This document shows, piece by piece, positions 27,535-37,940 of a stretch of DNA of 50,747 bases; positions within the stretch are counted from its first letter, which is position 1; every line of letters begins with the position of its first letter. The translations under genes and the position numbers were made by a program. Source of the stretch: Chlamydiota bacterium (GTDB lineage Bacteria; Chlamydiota; Chlamydiia; Chlamydiales; JAAKFR01); contig JABDCM010000005.1 in NCBI GenBank assembly GCA_013288105.1, positions 1 through 50,747 on the forward strand, in the 5' to 3' direction. The notes beneath the pieces were generated by a model that did no database searches, was not told where the DNA came from, and saw only the letters and a list, made by a program, of their open reading frames with translations.

Positions 27535-28872
27535 ATGCTCACTTGTAATGCACGCGATACATGGAAACAATTTTTAGAGTATGTCCGAAAACGCACATCT
27601 CTGACCGCTTATGAAAACTGGCTTGTTCCCATACAGGTCCTAGATGTTTCTAATGGGGAAAAATTCTTCCTTGAAGTGCCTAATGTTTTCGTAAAAGCCT
27701 ATCTTCTTGATAATTATAAAAAAGATCTCTGTAGTTTTCTGCCTGTGGATGCCTCTGGGGAGCCCTCTATTGAATTTATCTACGCAGAACAGCTTCCCAA
27801 AAAACAGTCTTCTCCCCTTCCCTCCACTCCCATTCAAGAGGAGAGCGATGTTTTTGATGTTAAACTTAACTCCTCTTACCGGTTTGACAACTTCATTGAG
27901 GGAACATCCAACCAGTTTGTAAAGTCTGCGGCAATGGGAATTGCCAATCGTCCTGGTCGCTCTTATAATCCCCTCTTTATTCATGGAGGAGTAGGCTTGG
28001 GGAAGACGCACCTTTTACATGGAATTGGCCACTTTGTACGGGAGAATCACAAAAAATTACGCGTTCAATGTATTACAACAGAGGCATTTATTAATGATCT
28101 AGTTGATAATTTACGCAATAAATCCGTAGATAAAATGAAAAAGTTTTACCGTTCTCTAGATGTGCTTTTAGTGGATGATATCCAGTTTCTTCAAAATCGT
28201 CTTAATTTCGAAGAGGAGTTCTGTAATACCTTTGAGAGTCTAATTAATCAGGGCAAACAGATCGTCATTACTAGTGATAAACCTCCGAGTCAATTAAAGC
28301 TTTCCGAGAGAATTGTAGCGCGGATGGAGTGGGGTTTAGTGGCGCATGTGGGGTTACCTGATCTTGAGACCCGGGTAGCGATTTTACAACATAAAGCGGG
28401 GCAAAAGGGGTTGACGATTCCCAACAGGGTAGCTTTTTATATTGCTGAGCATATTTATAGCAACGTGAGGCAGTTGGAGGGAGCGATCAACCGTTTATCT
28501 GCTCATTGTCGTCTTTTAGGACATGAGGTTACCGAGGAGCTTGTAGAAAATACTCTCAGTGAGCTCTTTCAGCCAGGACCTAAGCAGAAAGTCTCTGTTG
28601 AGAATATTCTCAAGAGTGTTGCGACTCTCTTTCAAGTTCGGGTGAGTGATTTAAAGGGGACTTCGCGCACAAAAGAGATTGCTCTTGCAAGACAGATTGC
28701 CATGTTTCTTGCCAAAGAATTAATGCAAGAGTCTCTTATGATGATTGGGGCCTCTTTTGGGAAAACCCATTCGACGATTTTACATGCTTGCAAAACAATT
28801 GAGGAAAAAATTAAAAGTGATGAAGCATTAAAACGTCAAATCGCCTTATGTAGGCGGAATATTGTAGAATGA
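27535..28872 (+). CDS. dnaA: Chromosomal replication initiator DnaA (DnaA2 type)
   Basis: 445 residues. Domain I ([20 protein letters not shown]) precedes the AAA+ domain, with Walker [16 protein letters not shown] near residue 152 and Walker [12 protein letters not shown] near 213. Domain IV ends with the helix-turn-helix [20 protein letters not shown] and [15 protein letters not shown]. Chlamydiae carry two DnaA proteins; the bactofilin neighbour and the TPR gene upstream match dnaA_2 (CT275, from memory). Ribosome site TAGGTGG. A palindromic repeat occupies its promoter region. Confidence 0.96.
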   Translation: MLTCNARDTWKQFLEYVRKRTSLTAYENWLVPIQVLDVSNGEKFFLEVPNVFVKAYLLDNYKKDLCSFLPVDASGEPSIEFIYAEQLPKKQSSPLPSTPIQEESDVFDVKLNSSYRFDNFIEGTSNQFVKSAAMGIANRPGRSYNPLFIHGGVGLGKTHLLHGIGHFVRENHKKLRVQCITTEAFINDLVDNLRNKSVDKMKKFYRSLDVLLVDDIQFLQNRLNFEEEFCNTFESLINQGKQIVITSDKPPSQLKLSERIVARMEWGLVAHVGLPDLETRVAILQHKAGQKGLTIPNRVAFYIAEHIYSNVRQLEGAINRLSAHCRLLGHEVTEELVENTLSELFQPGPKQKVSVENILKSVATLFQVRVSDLKGTSRTKEIALARQIAMFLAKELMQESLMMIGASFGKTHSTILHACKTIEEKIKSDEALKRQIALCRRNIVE

Positions 28873-28881
28873 GGATTTAAT

Positions 28882-29406
28882 ATGTTTCGCCGTTCAGGAA
28901 AGCATCCCTTTGAAGAAGAGGAAGCATCTAATTATAAGTACAGTGCCAAAAAAAGTGAGCCACCTGAGTTACCTCCCCGTCTTTTTGATTCTCCGCTACA
29001 CTCTCCCTTAGTCTCTCCTATGGAGGAGAGAGAGGAGAGTTGGAAAGAGGAGAAGATTTCCATGCAGAAAATGGTAGAGGAGGAGCCTGAGACGACGTTG
29101 GGGGAGGGGGTGATCTTTCGTGGAGAGTTAAGCTTTGAGCGGTTGCTGAGGATTGATGGGACATTTGAGGGGGAGCTTTTATCTCAAGGGAAGGTGATTG
29201 TGGGTCCTAAAGGCAAGGTGAAGGCGAATATCAACCTACGGGAAGCGATTATTGAGGGGGAGGTTGTTGGAAATATCACTGTTGAGGAGAAGCTTCATTT
29301 AAGAGGTGAGGCATCTGTGCAGGGGGATATACGGGCTAAATCTCTTTGTGTTGATGAGGGGGTACGTATTGTGGGTCATCTTCACATTTCCCCTCTTGCC
29401 AGTTAA
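28882..29406 (+). CDS. bacA: Bactofilin (polymer-forming cytoskeletal protein)
   Basis: 174 residues. A disordered, acidic, Pro/Ser-rich N-terminus of about 70 residues precedes a right-handed beta-helix of short strands, recognisable from ISFERLLRIDG-type turns: GELSFERLLRIDGTFEGELL, GKVIVGPKGKVKANINLREA, EVVGNITVEEKLHLRGEASV and GDIRAKSLCVDEG. Chlamydial bactofilin helps set cell size. Starts 9 bases after dnaA; probably cotranscribed. Confidence 0.88.
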   Translation: MFRRSGKHPFEEEEASNYKYSAKKSEPPELPPRLFDSPLHSPLVSPMEEREESWKEEKISMQKMVEEEPETTLGEGVIFRGELSFERLLRIDGTFEGELLSQGKVIVGPKGKVKANINLREAIIEGEVVGNITVEEKLHLRGEASVQGDIRAKSLCVDEGVRIVGHLHISPLAS

Positions 29407-29519
29407 TCGACATTATCGATTATCAAAATAAGGTGCTCTAAATTGCACTTTATAACGACGATTACTACGGGTCAATTACCCAATAGCTTTCTTTCAACTT
29501 AATGAGTTACACCATCATT

Positions 29520-30078
29520 AATGGGGCTACGCCCCAAACCCCGTCGATCCACTTTGCTTGCGCAAGTGAAAGGATAATACCTGTCGGGGGCAAGCCCCCC
29601 GCGCCCCTAGGGCTGTTGGGACTGTGCGCAACTGCTGCCCTGCGGGTCGCTGCGCACGAGCTCGCCGTGCTAAAGCACTGATCTTCGCTCGCTTACAGCG
29701 ATTGCGCTTTGCCCCAACAGCCATCGACTATATTATTGTTCAATCAATTTCATTGGTGAACAATAACATAGACTTTAGAATGGAGCCGCAGTACCTGCGG
29801 GAACAGCACACATTAGTTTGAAAGACTTATAGCGACGATTAATTTGTAAAAGTTTCCGCAGGTACTGCGGGTCGATGGCTGTTGGGGCAAAGCGCAATCG
29901 CTGTAAGCGAGCGAAGATCAGTGCTTTAGCACGGCGAGTGAGTGCACAGCGACCCGTAGGGCAGCAGTTGCGCACAGTCCCAATAGCCCTAGGGGCTGCG
30001 GGGGGCTTGCCCCCGACAAGTGTTATCCTTTCACTTGCGCAAGCAAAGTGGATCAATGAGATTTAGGGAGGCGAAAGC
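29520..30078. repeat. Family B large GC-rich inverted repeat (full copy)
   Basis: Arms of about 186 bp (29543-29728 and 29871-30057) are inverted copies of each other at about 95% identity, separated by a 142-base AT-rich spacer. The spacer carries the nested pair CCGCAGTACCTGCGG / CCGCAGGTACTGCGG near its ends. The arms are markedly more GC-rich than the surroundings and contain nested small palindromes. The outer ends match the deleted copy at 17341-17447. Small open frames on both arms are mirror images and are not accepted as genes. It fills the tail-to-tail gap between the bactofilin and comF-like genes; no gene is seen in 29407-30152. Confidence 0.9.
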
Positions 30079-30081
30079 TTT

Positions 30082-30123
30082 ACTATAACTGATTAAATCT
30101 TAACTATAACTGATTAAATCTTA
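30082..30123 (+). repeat. Two-copy 21-bp tandem repeat
   Basis: The unit ACTATAACTGATTAAATCTTA occurs twice, perfectly, next to the end of the family B repeat and before the comF-like stop. Confidence 0.85.
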
Positions 30124-30152
30124 ACTATCTCCATCTCAATCTATACCCCTAC

Positions 30153-30794
30153 CTAATAAATAGAGCGAGCAAGAGCAAGCGCATAAACCCCCTCAGCATT
30201 GTCTTTCAAAAGAACCTCTGCAACCTCCTCCAGAGGAGTAGAGGCCTCTAAAAGATTCATAATCACAAGCACCCTCTTCCCCTCCACCTTGCCCCTCCCT
30301 TTAAGCCCCATTCTCTCCCCCCTTTTAAGTAGAGGCTGATAAGAGAGGTTTTCATGTCGCGCAAACCCTTGAGCCAGTCGTGCAGAAATAGTCCCTCTCT
30401 GCATCCATAACCCCTCCGGATAGGGAATAATCAGATCAGGAAGAGGCCACTCCAACTGAATCCATTGCGCAATCAATAAAGAGACCCCCGCCTCTATAAG
30501 ATAGGGCATCCATTTCATCTTCCTCACAAATGTAAAAACAGGGCCTATGTGATCTAAAGCTGCAGCAGTAGGTAAAGCAACCCCTCCCCTCTTTTGACAG
30601 GCCAGACAACGCATGCGATTTTCATTTTCAGTAAAACAATAGGGACAACGTGTAGAGGGCTCTATCAAGTTGAAAAAAAGGGAACAGTGTGAGCAAAACA
30701 GAGGGGGAAATTTCACCATTCTTACTTCACAATGCAAACAAAGAGGGGGAAAAAGAAAATGGAGCCCCCTACTGTATATACTCATTTTCTTCAA
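30153..30794 (-). CDS. ComF-like zinc-ribbon / phosphoribosyltransferase-fold protein with degenerate PRPP loop
   Basis: 213 residues. The double zinc ribbon typical of ComFC is intact: CLHC, CSHC, CPYC and CLAC within residues 18-67. The C-terminal half follows the ComF plan (RGTISARLAQGFARHENLSYQPLLKR). However, the PRPP-binding loop, normally VLLVDDV.TTGAT, reads VLVIMNLLEAST, without the two aspartates. It may be an inactive DNA-uptake helper or a repurposed binding protein. ATG at 30794 overlaps the upstream giant gene by 26 bases; ATG at 30785 is an alternative. Confidence 0.75.
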   Translation of the reverse strand: MKKMSIYSRGLHFLFPPLCLHCEVRMVKFPPLFCSHCSLFFNLIEPSTRCPYCFTENENRMRCLACQKRGGVALPTAAALDHIGPVFTFVRKMKWMPYLIEAGVSLLIAQWIQLEWPLPDLIIPYPEGLWMQRGTISARLAQGFARHENLSYQPLLKRGERMGLKGRGKVEGKRVLVIMNLLEASTPLEEVAEVLLKDNAEGVYALALARSIY

Positions 30795-33700
30795 TTTGAT
30801 TGCTAAAGGTATACGTAGGATGCCACATAGATCCTCTCACACTAATTGTGAAAAATTCAGCCAGTTTCATCAAAAGGTTATACTGCTTCATCTTGATGTT
30901 GAGATTCACATTTCCCTCTAAATCAATATAAGCCGGTAGCCCCTCCGCTAAATAAAACCGCGATTTTTTCCCGCTGCTATACATTTCATTAAAATGGGTA
31001 AAAAGCACCCTTCCCTTTTCAATCTGGTACACGATTTTACCTCGAGCAGGTATCAATGCCGTCAGATCTAATCCAATACGCGCTGTAATCTCCGTAGGAA
31101 GAAAAAGCAGCTGAGATATAAAGGTTCTCTTGGGAATGTTTGAAAAATCTAAACTTCCTCTTCCCTCAAATGTTTTCAAATTTTTTAAATTCCCATGAAC
31201 ATCGTCCAGTTGAAGCAAACGAACGTATAGGGAGGGAAAATTGCCGTTTTTACCAGTCCACGGAGATTTGAGTCTGGAAAAACGGAGCTCCTCCAATTTA
31301 ACCTGATCTATAGATACCCATTTCCCCTCCCCTTTCTGTGTAATGGAGGCTCGATTAAGAAAAATCCTTCCCGCCCAATCTCTGGCCACAAAATCTGTAA
31401 TAATAAACTGACCTAATTGATAATTTAAGAGGCAAGAGGCATCCGAAACTTCTATTCCATATAAGCCGAAATGGTGAGCTGCCGCTGTTCCGATAAACGA
31501 TTTAACCTCCCCACTTTTCTGATCAAAGGCCCATTCTCCCCCTACCTCATAAATACCTGTGATTTTAAGTTTCTTGATATATTCTTTGATCTTTTCAGAT
31601 AAAAAAGAGCCCCCTTTTCCAGAGTCGATCACAACCCTGCCTCGCATAAAAAGAAGGGAATCCTCTTGCCTATCCGCTACAAGAGAGGCCTCAATCCCAC
31701 ATAAAGTCCCCTCCAATGTCTCAAGACTCCAATTGTTTTGCCTATCTCGCCCCCAAGTAGCAAAAAGAGAATCAACCCCCTGTGGATGGTTGGAGGAGAG
31801 AATATGCTCGCTTAAAGTGATGCTACCTTGATTTAAAGAGAGACTATCAGAGAAAAAATGACACCAATAATCTCCCCCCTGTATACACATGTACATCCAA
31901 CTGTTAATCTGCTCTTGTGCATAAAGCAGAGAAAAATTCCTCAATTCAAAAGGTTTGTCATACAAATAATAGGTTCCATCCTTAAGATTAAGAGAGACTT
32001 TTACCTCACCTGATTCTATCTCTATAGAAATCCTCCCCTCAAGAGGCTCCTCATGCTTTACAGCTTCCAGCCAACCAATCTTTTCTTGTACAATTTTTAG
32101 AGGAAAAAAAGTTTGCGCTAAGTGCACAAGATGAGAGCGCCCCCATTGCGGCAGAGAAAAATCAAATTTTTCAAAAAGAATCCGATTTTTCCCATATTGT
32201 AGCTTTCCTAAAGGAAAATTAAAAAGCAGCCCCCCCTCCTCATCTAGTAATTTAACATTTCCTTCTACTAAAGAGGCTTGATAATGACAGCACATATCTA
32301 ATTCAGCATGAACGTGGTGCTGCTTTTGAATGTGAAATTTTTCAACTTCCCATTTTTCACCATTTAAAATAAAATTCCCCTCCGCCTCCCAATCTCCTAA
32401 CCTTCCATGAGAAAACGTATAATGGTTATCACTTTCTATCCCCTCTAATAGAAATATCTCCTCCCCAATTAATCCTGAAAAACCTATATGCCGCCTTTTT
32501 CCCTCTAAAGCTGTCGTCTTTCCTACTATATTCCCAAAGGGACTACCCTCTTTTTCTAATAGACAAGAAAAGTCTATCTGCATCTGAGGCAAATCAGAAA
32601 AAACAAGAACAGGAGTCGAGAATTCATAGGTAAGCTCCTTAAAGGGTATTTTCAATGTTCCTCTTCCCCCCTCCAAACTGACCCTTTTTGTTTCAAAATC
32701 ATACATCACCTCTGTTTGCCAATCAGAAATTGTAAAAAGAGGATTTTCATAATTCGCAACTAATTTTCCTCTGATATGCCCCTCTAAAAGCTCTGGGATA
32801 GGGGAAAAATGGTATCTTAAAAAGAGGGTATCGCAAGTTCCCTCAACAACTCCTTCGAAAGGAATATTCCAAAAAAAGGAGGGGAAAAAATGGGAGACAA
32901 AACATTGAAGATCTTGAATAGGTCCTTGCAGCGTATCAGCTGCAATCACAAGATCGATATTGTCCTTCGCATGAAAATTAATGGTCACATCTCCCTGAAA
33001 ATCCAGTTCTTTCCATTCTGCTTTTATCTTTTGAACTCCTATTTTTCTATTATCGAAAGAGAGAAGCGCGTCCACATTTGAAAAGGTAATATCCCCACTT
33101 TTTTGCCAGAATATGCCATGGCGGATAGGAAGTAGACCTACATGATCCCCCCTCTTGAAATCAATACAGTGAATTCCCCCCTCTTTTAAGAGGGGAACTT
33201 CTAGCGAAAAAATAGGGCCGGTGAGATGAATATCTCGTCCACTATAAGAAAGAATGAGGTGCTGAGAATCCACTGTTCCCTCAAAATCGGCTCTTCCTCT
33301 TCCCTTAAGAGCCGTTCCTCGACACAGAAAAGGGGAGATAAATTTCTCAATGGGCAAATTTTCCCCTCTAAACCAGCCTAAATAGTTTTGTGAAAGAGAG
33401 AATTGTTCTTTCATTGTCTTCAAGAAATGGTCTCTCGATTGAGAGAGAGAAAAAGGGAAATTGCCCTCACACTCATTTGTAATTTCCTCATTAAAAAGAC
33501 AACCAAAATCAAGAGAATGTCTTTCTGAGAGATCTGTAATCGAGAGATTGCCTTTTAATTCATGTCCCCGTCCCCTTCTTTTCCAGAGAGCTTTAAGCAA
33601 AAAATGGTCATCTGGAAAACTATTAATAAATTCTGTGCGTATCATCTCTGGTATAAAAGCAGATAAATCTTGAGAAGAACCCTGAAAATCCATTTCCATC

Positions 33701-34743
33701 AAGGTATCTTCAGCTTTCCAGTTTAAAAACAGCTCCCCCTCCATTCCCATCAGACGCCCTTTAATCGTTGAGCTTTCCACTCTCCCTTTTTTTACACAAA
33801 TTTTGGAATGTAAATCACTTATGCTATTTATATTTTGCCAAAAATCTTTTAAAGCCAATTTCCCCCCTGTCAGGTCAAATTCTCCTTCGAAGGAGGAGAG
33901 TGTATGCAGATCGATATAAAGGGAGGAGGTAAAGGAGTCGAGACTTCCCAAGAGGTGATATTCTGAATTATCCCCTTCCAAAGAAGAAATTTTAAGACAG
34001 CTTTTGACTTCAGAAAGAGCGCCCTGCCGGACGGCTAGTTGCAAGAACCCATCGATTTTTCCTTTATTGAAGACCCATGAGGTGAGAGAGGAGGGGGCTT
34101 GTGGAGGGGCGAAGTAATTGATGAGGCTGTAAAGAGAGGGAAAATCATGGGAATCGAAAGAGGAGGTCACATAAAGAAGATTGTGTGGTTCTTGTGATAT
34201 TTTTAGAATCAATTGGGGGGTATTTTTTTTCTCATCAAGAATGAGCTGGCCTTTCAGATGATTTTCATGAAAGAGAAGGTCGAGATCGCAAAAATAGTGG
34301 CAGATTTCGGCCTCTTTTTCTAATAGAAGCTCGGCTTGAGGAATTTTCACATTTATTTCAAAGGATAAAAAGGGGGATTTTTTGCATGGCTTTAAAAAAG
34401 AGGGGATAAAAGGGGAGCCATTTTTTTCTTTTTGATGATGAATCAAGAGACCCGAAACGAGGCACTCTCCTTTAAGAATGCTCCCTTGGAGGAGGGGTTT
34501 AAAGGAGGCTTGTTGGAAGGAGAATGCGACCATTTTTTCTTTTTCAAGAGAGCCTTTTTTGATTAAGATTTCCCCTTTTTCCCATGAGAGCTCTTCAAAA
34601 TGTAGAGTGGTTCCAAAAGTTTTGGAACAGACGCATTGAATTTTCCATTCTAAGATTTTTAGCAAAAATGTTTTAGGATAAAGAGCAAGGGTGAGGATAA
34701 GGAGGGAGAAGAGAAGGAGAAGTGCTTTACGTAGTGGGGACAT
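30769..34743 (-). CDS. Giant AsmA/TamB-like membrane-anchored protein
   Basis: 1324 residues from ATG at 34743, which places the membrane anchor right at the start (MSPLRKALLLLFSLLILTLA). A TTG at 34794 with an upstream AGAGGA would add 17 residues. The rest is a long string of amphipathic beta-strand repeats (alternating hydrophobic residues, 'L.G.L....' patterns), ending with an AsmA-like C-terminal section (GRGSLDFSNIP, LDLTALIPARGKIVYQIEKG). Such proteins form periplasmic bridges for lipid transport or outer-membrane assembly. Family assignment is by pattern only. Divergent from nqrB, overlapping the comF-like gene. Confidence 0.7.
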   Translation of the reverse strand: MSPLRKALLLLFSLLILTLALYPKTFLLKILEWKIQCVCSKTFGTTLHFEELSWEKGEILIKKGSLEKEKMVAFSFQQASFKPLLQGSILKGECLVSGLLIHHQKEKNGSPFIPSFLKPCKKSPFLSFEINVKIPQAELLLEKEAEICHYFCDLDLLFHENHLKGQLILDEKKNTPQLILKISQEPHNLLYVTSSFDSHDFPSLYSLINYFAPPQAPSSLTSWVFNKGKIDGFLQLAVRQGALSEVKSCLKISSLEGDNSEYHLLGSLDSFTSSLYIDLHTLSSFEGEFDLTGGKLALKDFWQNINSISDLHSKICVKKGRVESSTIKGRLMGMEGELFLNWKAEDTLMEMDFQGSSQDLSAFIPEMIRTEFINSFPDDHFLLKALWKRRGRGHELKGNLSITDLSERHSLDFGCLFNEEITNECEGNFPFSLSQSRDHFLKTMKEQFSLSQNYLGWFRGENLPIEKFISPFLCRGTALKGRGRADFEGTVDSQHLILSYSGRDIHLTGPIFSLEVPLLKEGGIHCIDFKRGDHVGLLPIRHGIFWQKSGDITFSNVDALLSFDNRKIGVQKIKAEWKELDFQGDVTINFHAKDNIDLVIAADTLQGPIQDLQCFVSHFFPSFFWNIPFEGVVEGTCDTLFLRYHFSPIPELLEGHIRGKLVANYENPLFTISDWQTEVMYDFETKRVSLEGGRGTLKIPFKELTYEFSTPVLVFSDLPQMQIDFSCLLEKEGSPFGNIVGKTTALEGKRRHIGFSGLIGEEIFLLEGIESDNHYTFSHGRLGDWEAEGNFILNGEKWEVEKFHIQKQHHVHAELDMCCHYQASLVEGNVKLLDEEGGLLFNFPLGKLQYGKNRILFEKFDFSLPQWGRSHLVHLAQTFFPLKIVQEKIGWLEAVKHEEPLEGRISIEIESGEVKVSLNLKDGTYYLYDKPFELRNFSLLYAQEQINSWMYMCIQGGDYWCHFFSDSLSLNQGSITLSEHILSSNHPQGVDSLFATWGRDRQNNWSLETLEGTLCGIEASLVADRQEDSLLFMRGRVVIDSGKGGSFLSEKIKEYIKKLKITGIYEVGGEWAFDQKSGEVKSFIGTAAAHHFGLYGIEVSDASCLLNYQLGQFIITDFVARDWAGRIFLNRASITQKGEGKWVSIDQVKLEELRFSRLKSPWTGKNGNFPSLYVRLLQLDDVHGNLKNLKTFEGRGSLDFSNIPKRTFISQLLFLPTEITARIGLDLTALIPARGKIVYQIEKGRVLFTHFNEMYSSGKKSRFYLAEGLPAYIDLEGNVNLNIKMKQYNLLMKLAEFFTISVRGSMWHPTYTFSNQIEENEYIQ

Positions 34744-34844
34744 ATGGGGAGAATATAGGATTAAGAAAATGGGATAAAGGTCTTTGTGGATCAAACGGAT
34801 TTCCTCTTCTCAATTTCCAACCAATTTGATACCCTTCCTAGAAT

Positions 34845-36377
34845 ATGCTGAGACGTTTTCTAGATTTTCAACTCTCATTTTTTGAAAAGGGAAAACCCCT
34901 CCACTCCTTACGCCCCCTCATCTCCGCAGTCGATACCTTTTGCTATGAAGCTCCCCTCAATACTCAACGGGCCCCCTTTATTCGTGACGCTATCGATCTC
35001 AAGAGATGGATGTTCCTTGTTGTGATCGCTCTTTTGCCAGCAACTCTCATGGCCATTTGGAATACTGGTCTGCAAAAAATGGTCTATACAAGTGGTGATT
35101 ACCAACTCATGAATGAATACCTCCTCTCCTCCCACTCCATAAAAGGGTATTTCTCCTTCGCCTTTCAACAGAGCAGAGCTTTTACCATTTTGAAAGAGGG
35201 GCTCCTCGCTTTTCTCCCTATTCTCATCATCAGCTATGCTGTCGGAGGGCTCGCAGAGGGCATCTCAGCTGTTCTGCGTAAACATGAGATTTCTGAAGGG
35301 TTTCTAGTCACCGGAATCCTCTATCCCCTTATTCTTCCCCCCACAATCCCTTATTGGATGGTCGCTTTAGGAGTCTTATTCGGCGTGGTTATTGGAAAAG
35401 AGCTATTTGGTGGAACCGGCATGAATATCTTAAATCCTGCCCTCCTCTGTCGAGCCTTCCTTTTTTTCACTTTTCCAGGGAAAATGACCGGAGATATCTG
35501 GGTAGGAACTAATCCAAACAAGGTCATCGATAGCCTCAAATTCATGAATACAACCGCCGGCCTCAATGAGATTGATGGCTACACGCAAGCAAGTCCCCTA
35601 CAGGGCTTCAATACCTCCATCGACGATATCAAACGGATCCATGTCGATGCTCTTGCAGCTAATACCGTCGGCTCCAAAGTTGCAACTTATGAGGTGATTC
35701 AGACGCACCTGCAGCACTGGAACCAGTTGACGGGTCAAAAAACAGAATTGGGCCATCTCACCATGGATCAGATGAAAGCCTTTATAACAGGACCTATACA
35801 GGAGGGGGGACTCGGTCTACTGCCAGGCAACTTTCAAGCCGCACATGCAGCTGTAGATACCTTGTACGGAACAAGCAAATTCACAGATGGAAACCTATTT
35901 TGGGGAAATATCGTTGGAAGTATGGGGGAAACTTCTACTTTTGCCTGTCTCTTGGGAGCCCTCTTCCTCATCTACACAGGAATTGGTTCTTGGAGAACTA
36001 TGCTCTCTTTTGGCATAGGAGCCTATCTCACAGCCCTCTTATTCCACTTCTTCTCTACCCATTTTGGAATGGAATCGGGCATATGGAATCCTGCCCGTTT
36101 TGCTATGTCTGCTCATCGTCATCTGCTCATGGGAGGAGTGGCATTTGGACTTGTTTTTATGGCTACAGATCCTGTCTCATCTCCTGGAACTCGCTTAGGA
36201 AAATGGATTTATGGTACTTTGATTGGTGTTGTTACCATCACGATTAGAGTCATTAATCCAGCCTATCCTGAGGGGGTCATGTTAGCGATTCTCTTTGGAA
36301 ATGTCTTTGCTCCTCTCATCGATTATTATTCTGTTCGTCATTATAGGAGGAGAGTGACTCATGTCTCCTCCAGTTAA
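34845..36377 (+). CDS. nqrB: Na+-translocating NADH:quinone reductase subunit B
   Basis: 510 residues with about 9-10 membrane helices. FIRDAIDLKRWMFLVVIALLP near residue 45, GKELFGGTGMNILNPALLCRAF and FMATDPVSSPGTRLGKWIYG are characteristic of NqrB. The flavinylation region reads DGYTQASPLQG near residue 245; the residue that carries covalent FMN in NqrB is usually Thr and here appears to be Ser. First gene of nqrBCDE; nqrA and nqrF are not in the window, as in chlamydiae where they lie elsewhere. The Nqr complex generates a sodium gradient. Confidence 0.96.
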   Translation: MLRRFLDFQLSFFEKGKPLHSLRPLISAVDTFCYEAPLNTQRAPFIRDAIDLKRWMFLVVIALLPATLMAIWNTGLQKMVYTSGDYQLMNEYLLSSHSIKGYFSFAFQQSRAFTILKEGLLAFLPILIISYAVGGLAEGISAVLRKHEISEGFLVTGILYPLILPPTIPYWMVALGVLFGVVIGKELFGGTGMNILNPALLCRAFLFFTFPGKMTGDIWVGTNPNKVIDSLKFMNTTAGLNEIDGYTQASPLQGFNTSIDDIKRIHVDALAANTVGSKVATYEVIQTHLQHWNQLTGQKTELGHLTMDQMKAFITGPIQEGGLGLLPGNFQAAHAAVDTLYGTSKFTDGNLFWGNIVGSMGETSTFACLLGALFLIYTGIGSWRTMLSFGIGAYLTALLFHFFSTHFGMESGIWNPARFAMSAHRHLLMGGVAFGLVFMATDPVSSPGTRLGKWIYGTLIGVVTITIRVINPAYPEGVMLAILFGNVFAPLIDYYSVRHYRRRVTHVSSS

Positions 36378-37326
36378 CCGAAAAAATTCAAACCTCTACA
36401 TTCTGATTTTTATCATTCTGCTGTGCACAGCATGCGGTCTTCTGCTTGCCATAGTTGCCTACTCTTTAAAAGGTCCACAAGAGGCAGCGAAAACCTTTGA
36501 TCAGAGCAAGCAGATGCTCATTGCTGCTAAAGTATTAAATCATCAGGGAGAGTTTACTCTCATTCAAGAAGATGGATCCCTCCTGCTCGCCTATTTGGAT
36601 AAGCAAGAGGGGATCTTAAAAGCTGTACAGGATAAAAAAGTGGCCCCTGCTACAAAAGAGGAGATTCAGCAGCTTGCCGCTTGGAGAATTCGTCCCCTAT
36701 TAACAGATTCTGAAGGCAACATCTCCACTCTAAAAGCTCACAATCTCTCTCTTGCAGACTATCTCTCCTCAAATAAGGGGGGGGGATATGCAACGCTTCC
36801 CCATAAACTGTTTTATGCCATTTTATCTAACGATGCGACTGTAAAAAATCTTTCTGAGGAGGAGGTTGCGAAAGAGATGGAAAAGGTTTCCATCATTGTG
36901 ATTCCAGTTTCTGGATTTGGCTTATGGGCACCCATTTATGGGTATCTTGCGATCCAGAGAAAAGATGCTGATTCTGTTATTGGAACGAGCTGGTATGAAC
37001 ATGGGGAGACCCCTGGTTTGGGAGCGAATATTACAGAGGCCTGGTGGCAAAAACAGTTCTATGGAAAATTGATTTTTCAAGAGGGATCAGATGGCAAAAC
37101 AGATTTCTCTACAGGTGAGATGGGTATTATTGTTGTGAAAGGAAAAGTGAAAGATGTTTTTGGGGCCTCTCCAAAATCAAAAAGTGCCGTCGATGGTATG
37201 TCGGGGGCCACTCTTACGGGAGATGGTGTGACAAAGGCTTACCGCGATAGCCTTTCACCTTATAGGAACTTTTTTATTCAATTACGTAAAGAGGAGGGAA
37301 ATGGTACACAAGCAACTTCCACTTAA
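36361..37326 (+). CDS. nqrC: Na+-translocating NADH:quinone reductase subunit C
   Basis: 321 residues. One N-terminal membrane span ([20 protein letters not shown]) anchors a periplasmic domain with the covalent-FMN motif SGAT in [13 protein letters not shown] near residue 281, plus the conserved [14 protein letters not shown] and [14 protein letters not shown]. Overlaps nqrB by 17 bases and nqrD by 26, so translation is coupled. Confidence 0.96.
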   Translation: MSPPVNRKNSNLYILIFIILLCTACGLLLAIVAYSLKGPQEAAKTFDQSKQMLIAAKVLNHQGEFTLIQEDGSLLLAYLDKQEGILKAVQDKKVAPATKEEIQQLAAWRIRPLLTDSEGNISTLKAHNLSLADYLSSNKGGGYATLPHKLFYAILSNDATVKNLSEEEVAKEMEKVSIIVIPVSGFGLWAPIYGYLAIQRKDADSVIGTSWYEHGETPGLGANITEAWWQKQFYGKLIFQEGSDGKTDFSTGEMGIIVVKGKVKDVFGASPKSKSAVDGMSGATLTGDGVTKAYRDSLSPYRNFFIQLRKEEGNGTQATST

Positions 37327-37936
37327 ACATTACTTTATCGAGCCTCTTTGGAAAAACAACCAAGTTTTGGTGGCCATTTTAGGGATCTGTTCTGCGCTTG
37401 CGGTTACGACGACGCTGATTACTGCTCTTACGATGGGCATTGCGGTGAGTTTAGTGACAGGATTTTCCTGCCTATTTGTCTCTCTACTTAGAAAATGGAC
37501 CCCCGACAGTGTGCGTATGATTACACAGCTGGCGATTATTTCGGCCTTTGTGATTGTTGTAGACCAATTTTTGCGCGCCTATTTTTATGATATCTCTAAA
37601 ACGTTATCGGTTTTTGTGGGGTTAATTATCACCAATTGCATTGTCATGGGACGTACGGAGAGCATGGCAAAAAATGTCCCCCCTATTCCTGCTTTTTTAG
37701 ATGGTTTAAGTGGTGGACTTGGATATGGATGGATTTTAGTTTTGGTAGCAGGTATTCGAGAATTTTTCGGTTTTGGACAGCTGTTTAAATATCAGTTAAT
37801 TCCCGCTTCTTTTTATGCAAGTGCCGAAAATCCTGATGGGTATCAGAATTTAGGTCTGATGGTTTTAGCACCCGCTGCTTTTTTTATTATCGGTTTTTTC
37901 ATCTGGATCTCTAATTCTATAACTAAGGATTCATAA
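37301..37936 (+). CDS. nqrD: Na+-translocating NADH:quinone reductase subunit D
   Basis: 211 residues with six membrane helices. Typical motifs: [35 protein letters not shown] and [25 protein letters not shown]. Related to NqrE and RnfE; together they form the inverted pair of the membrane core with a shared iron site. Starts inside nqrC. Confidence 0.95.
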   Translation: MVHKQLPLKHYFIEPLWKNNQVLVAILGICSALAVTTTLITALTMGIAVSLVTGFSCLFVSLLRKWTPDSVRMITQLAIISAFVIVVDQFLRAYFYDISKTLSVFVGLIITNCIVMGRTESMAKNVPPIPAFLDGLSGGLGYGWILVLVAGIREFFGFGQLFKYQLIPASFYASAENPDGYQNLGLMVLAPAAFFIIGFFIWISNSITKDS

Positions 37937-37940
37937 GATT

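Noticed and set aside
29527-30066. Mirror-image small ORFs (MAVGAKRNRCKRAKISALARR-type peptides) on both arms of the large inverted repeat
   Set aside because: They arise because the two arms are inverted copies of one GC-rich sequence. There is no ribosome site, no recognisable protein, and the nested palindromes explain the open frames.
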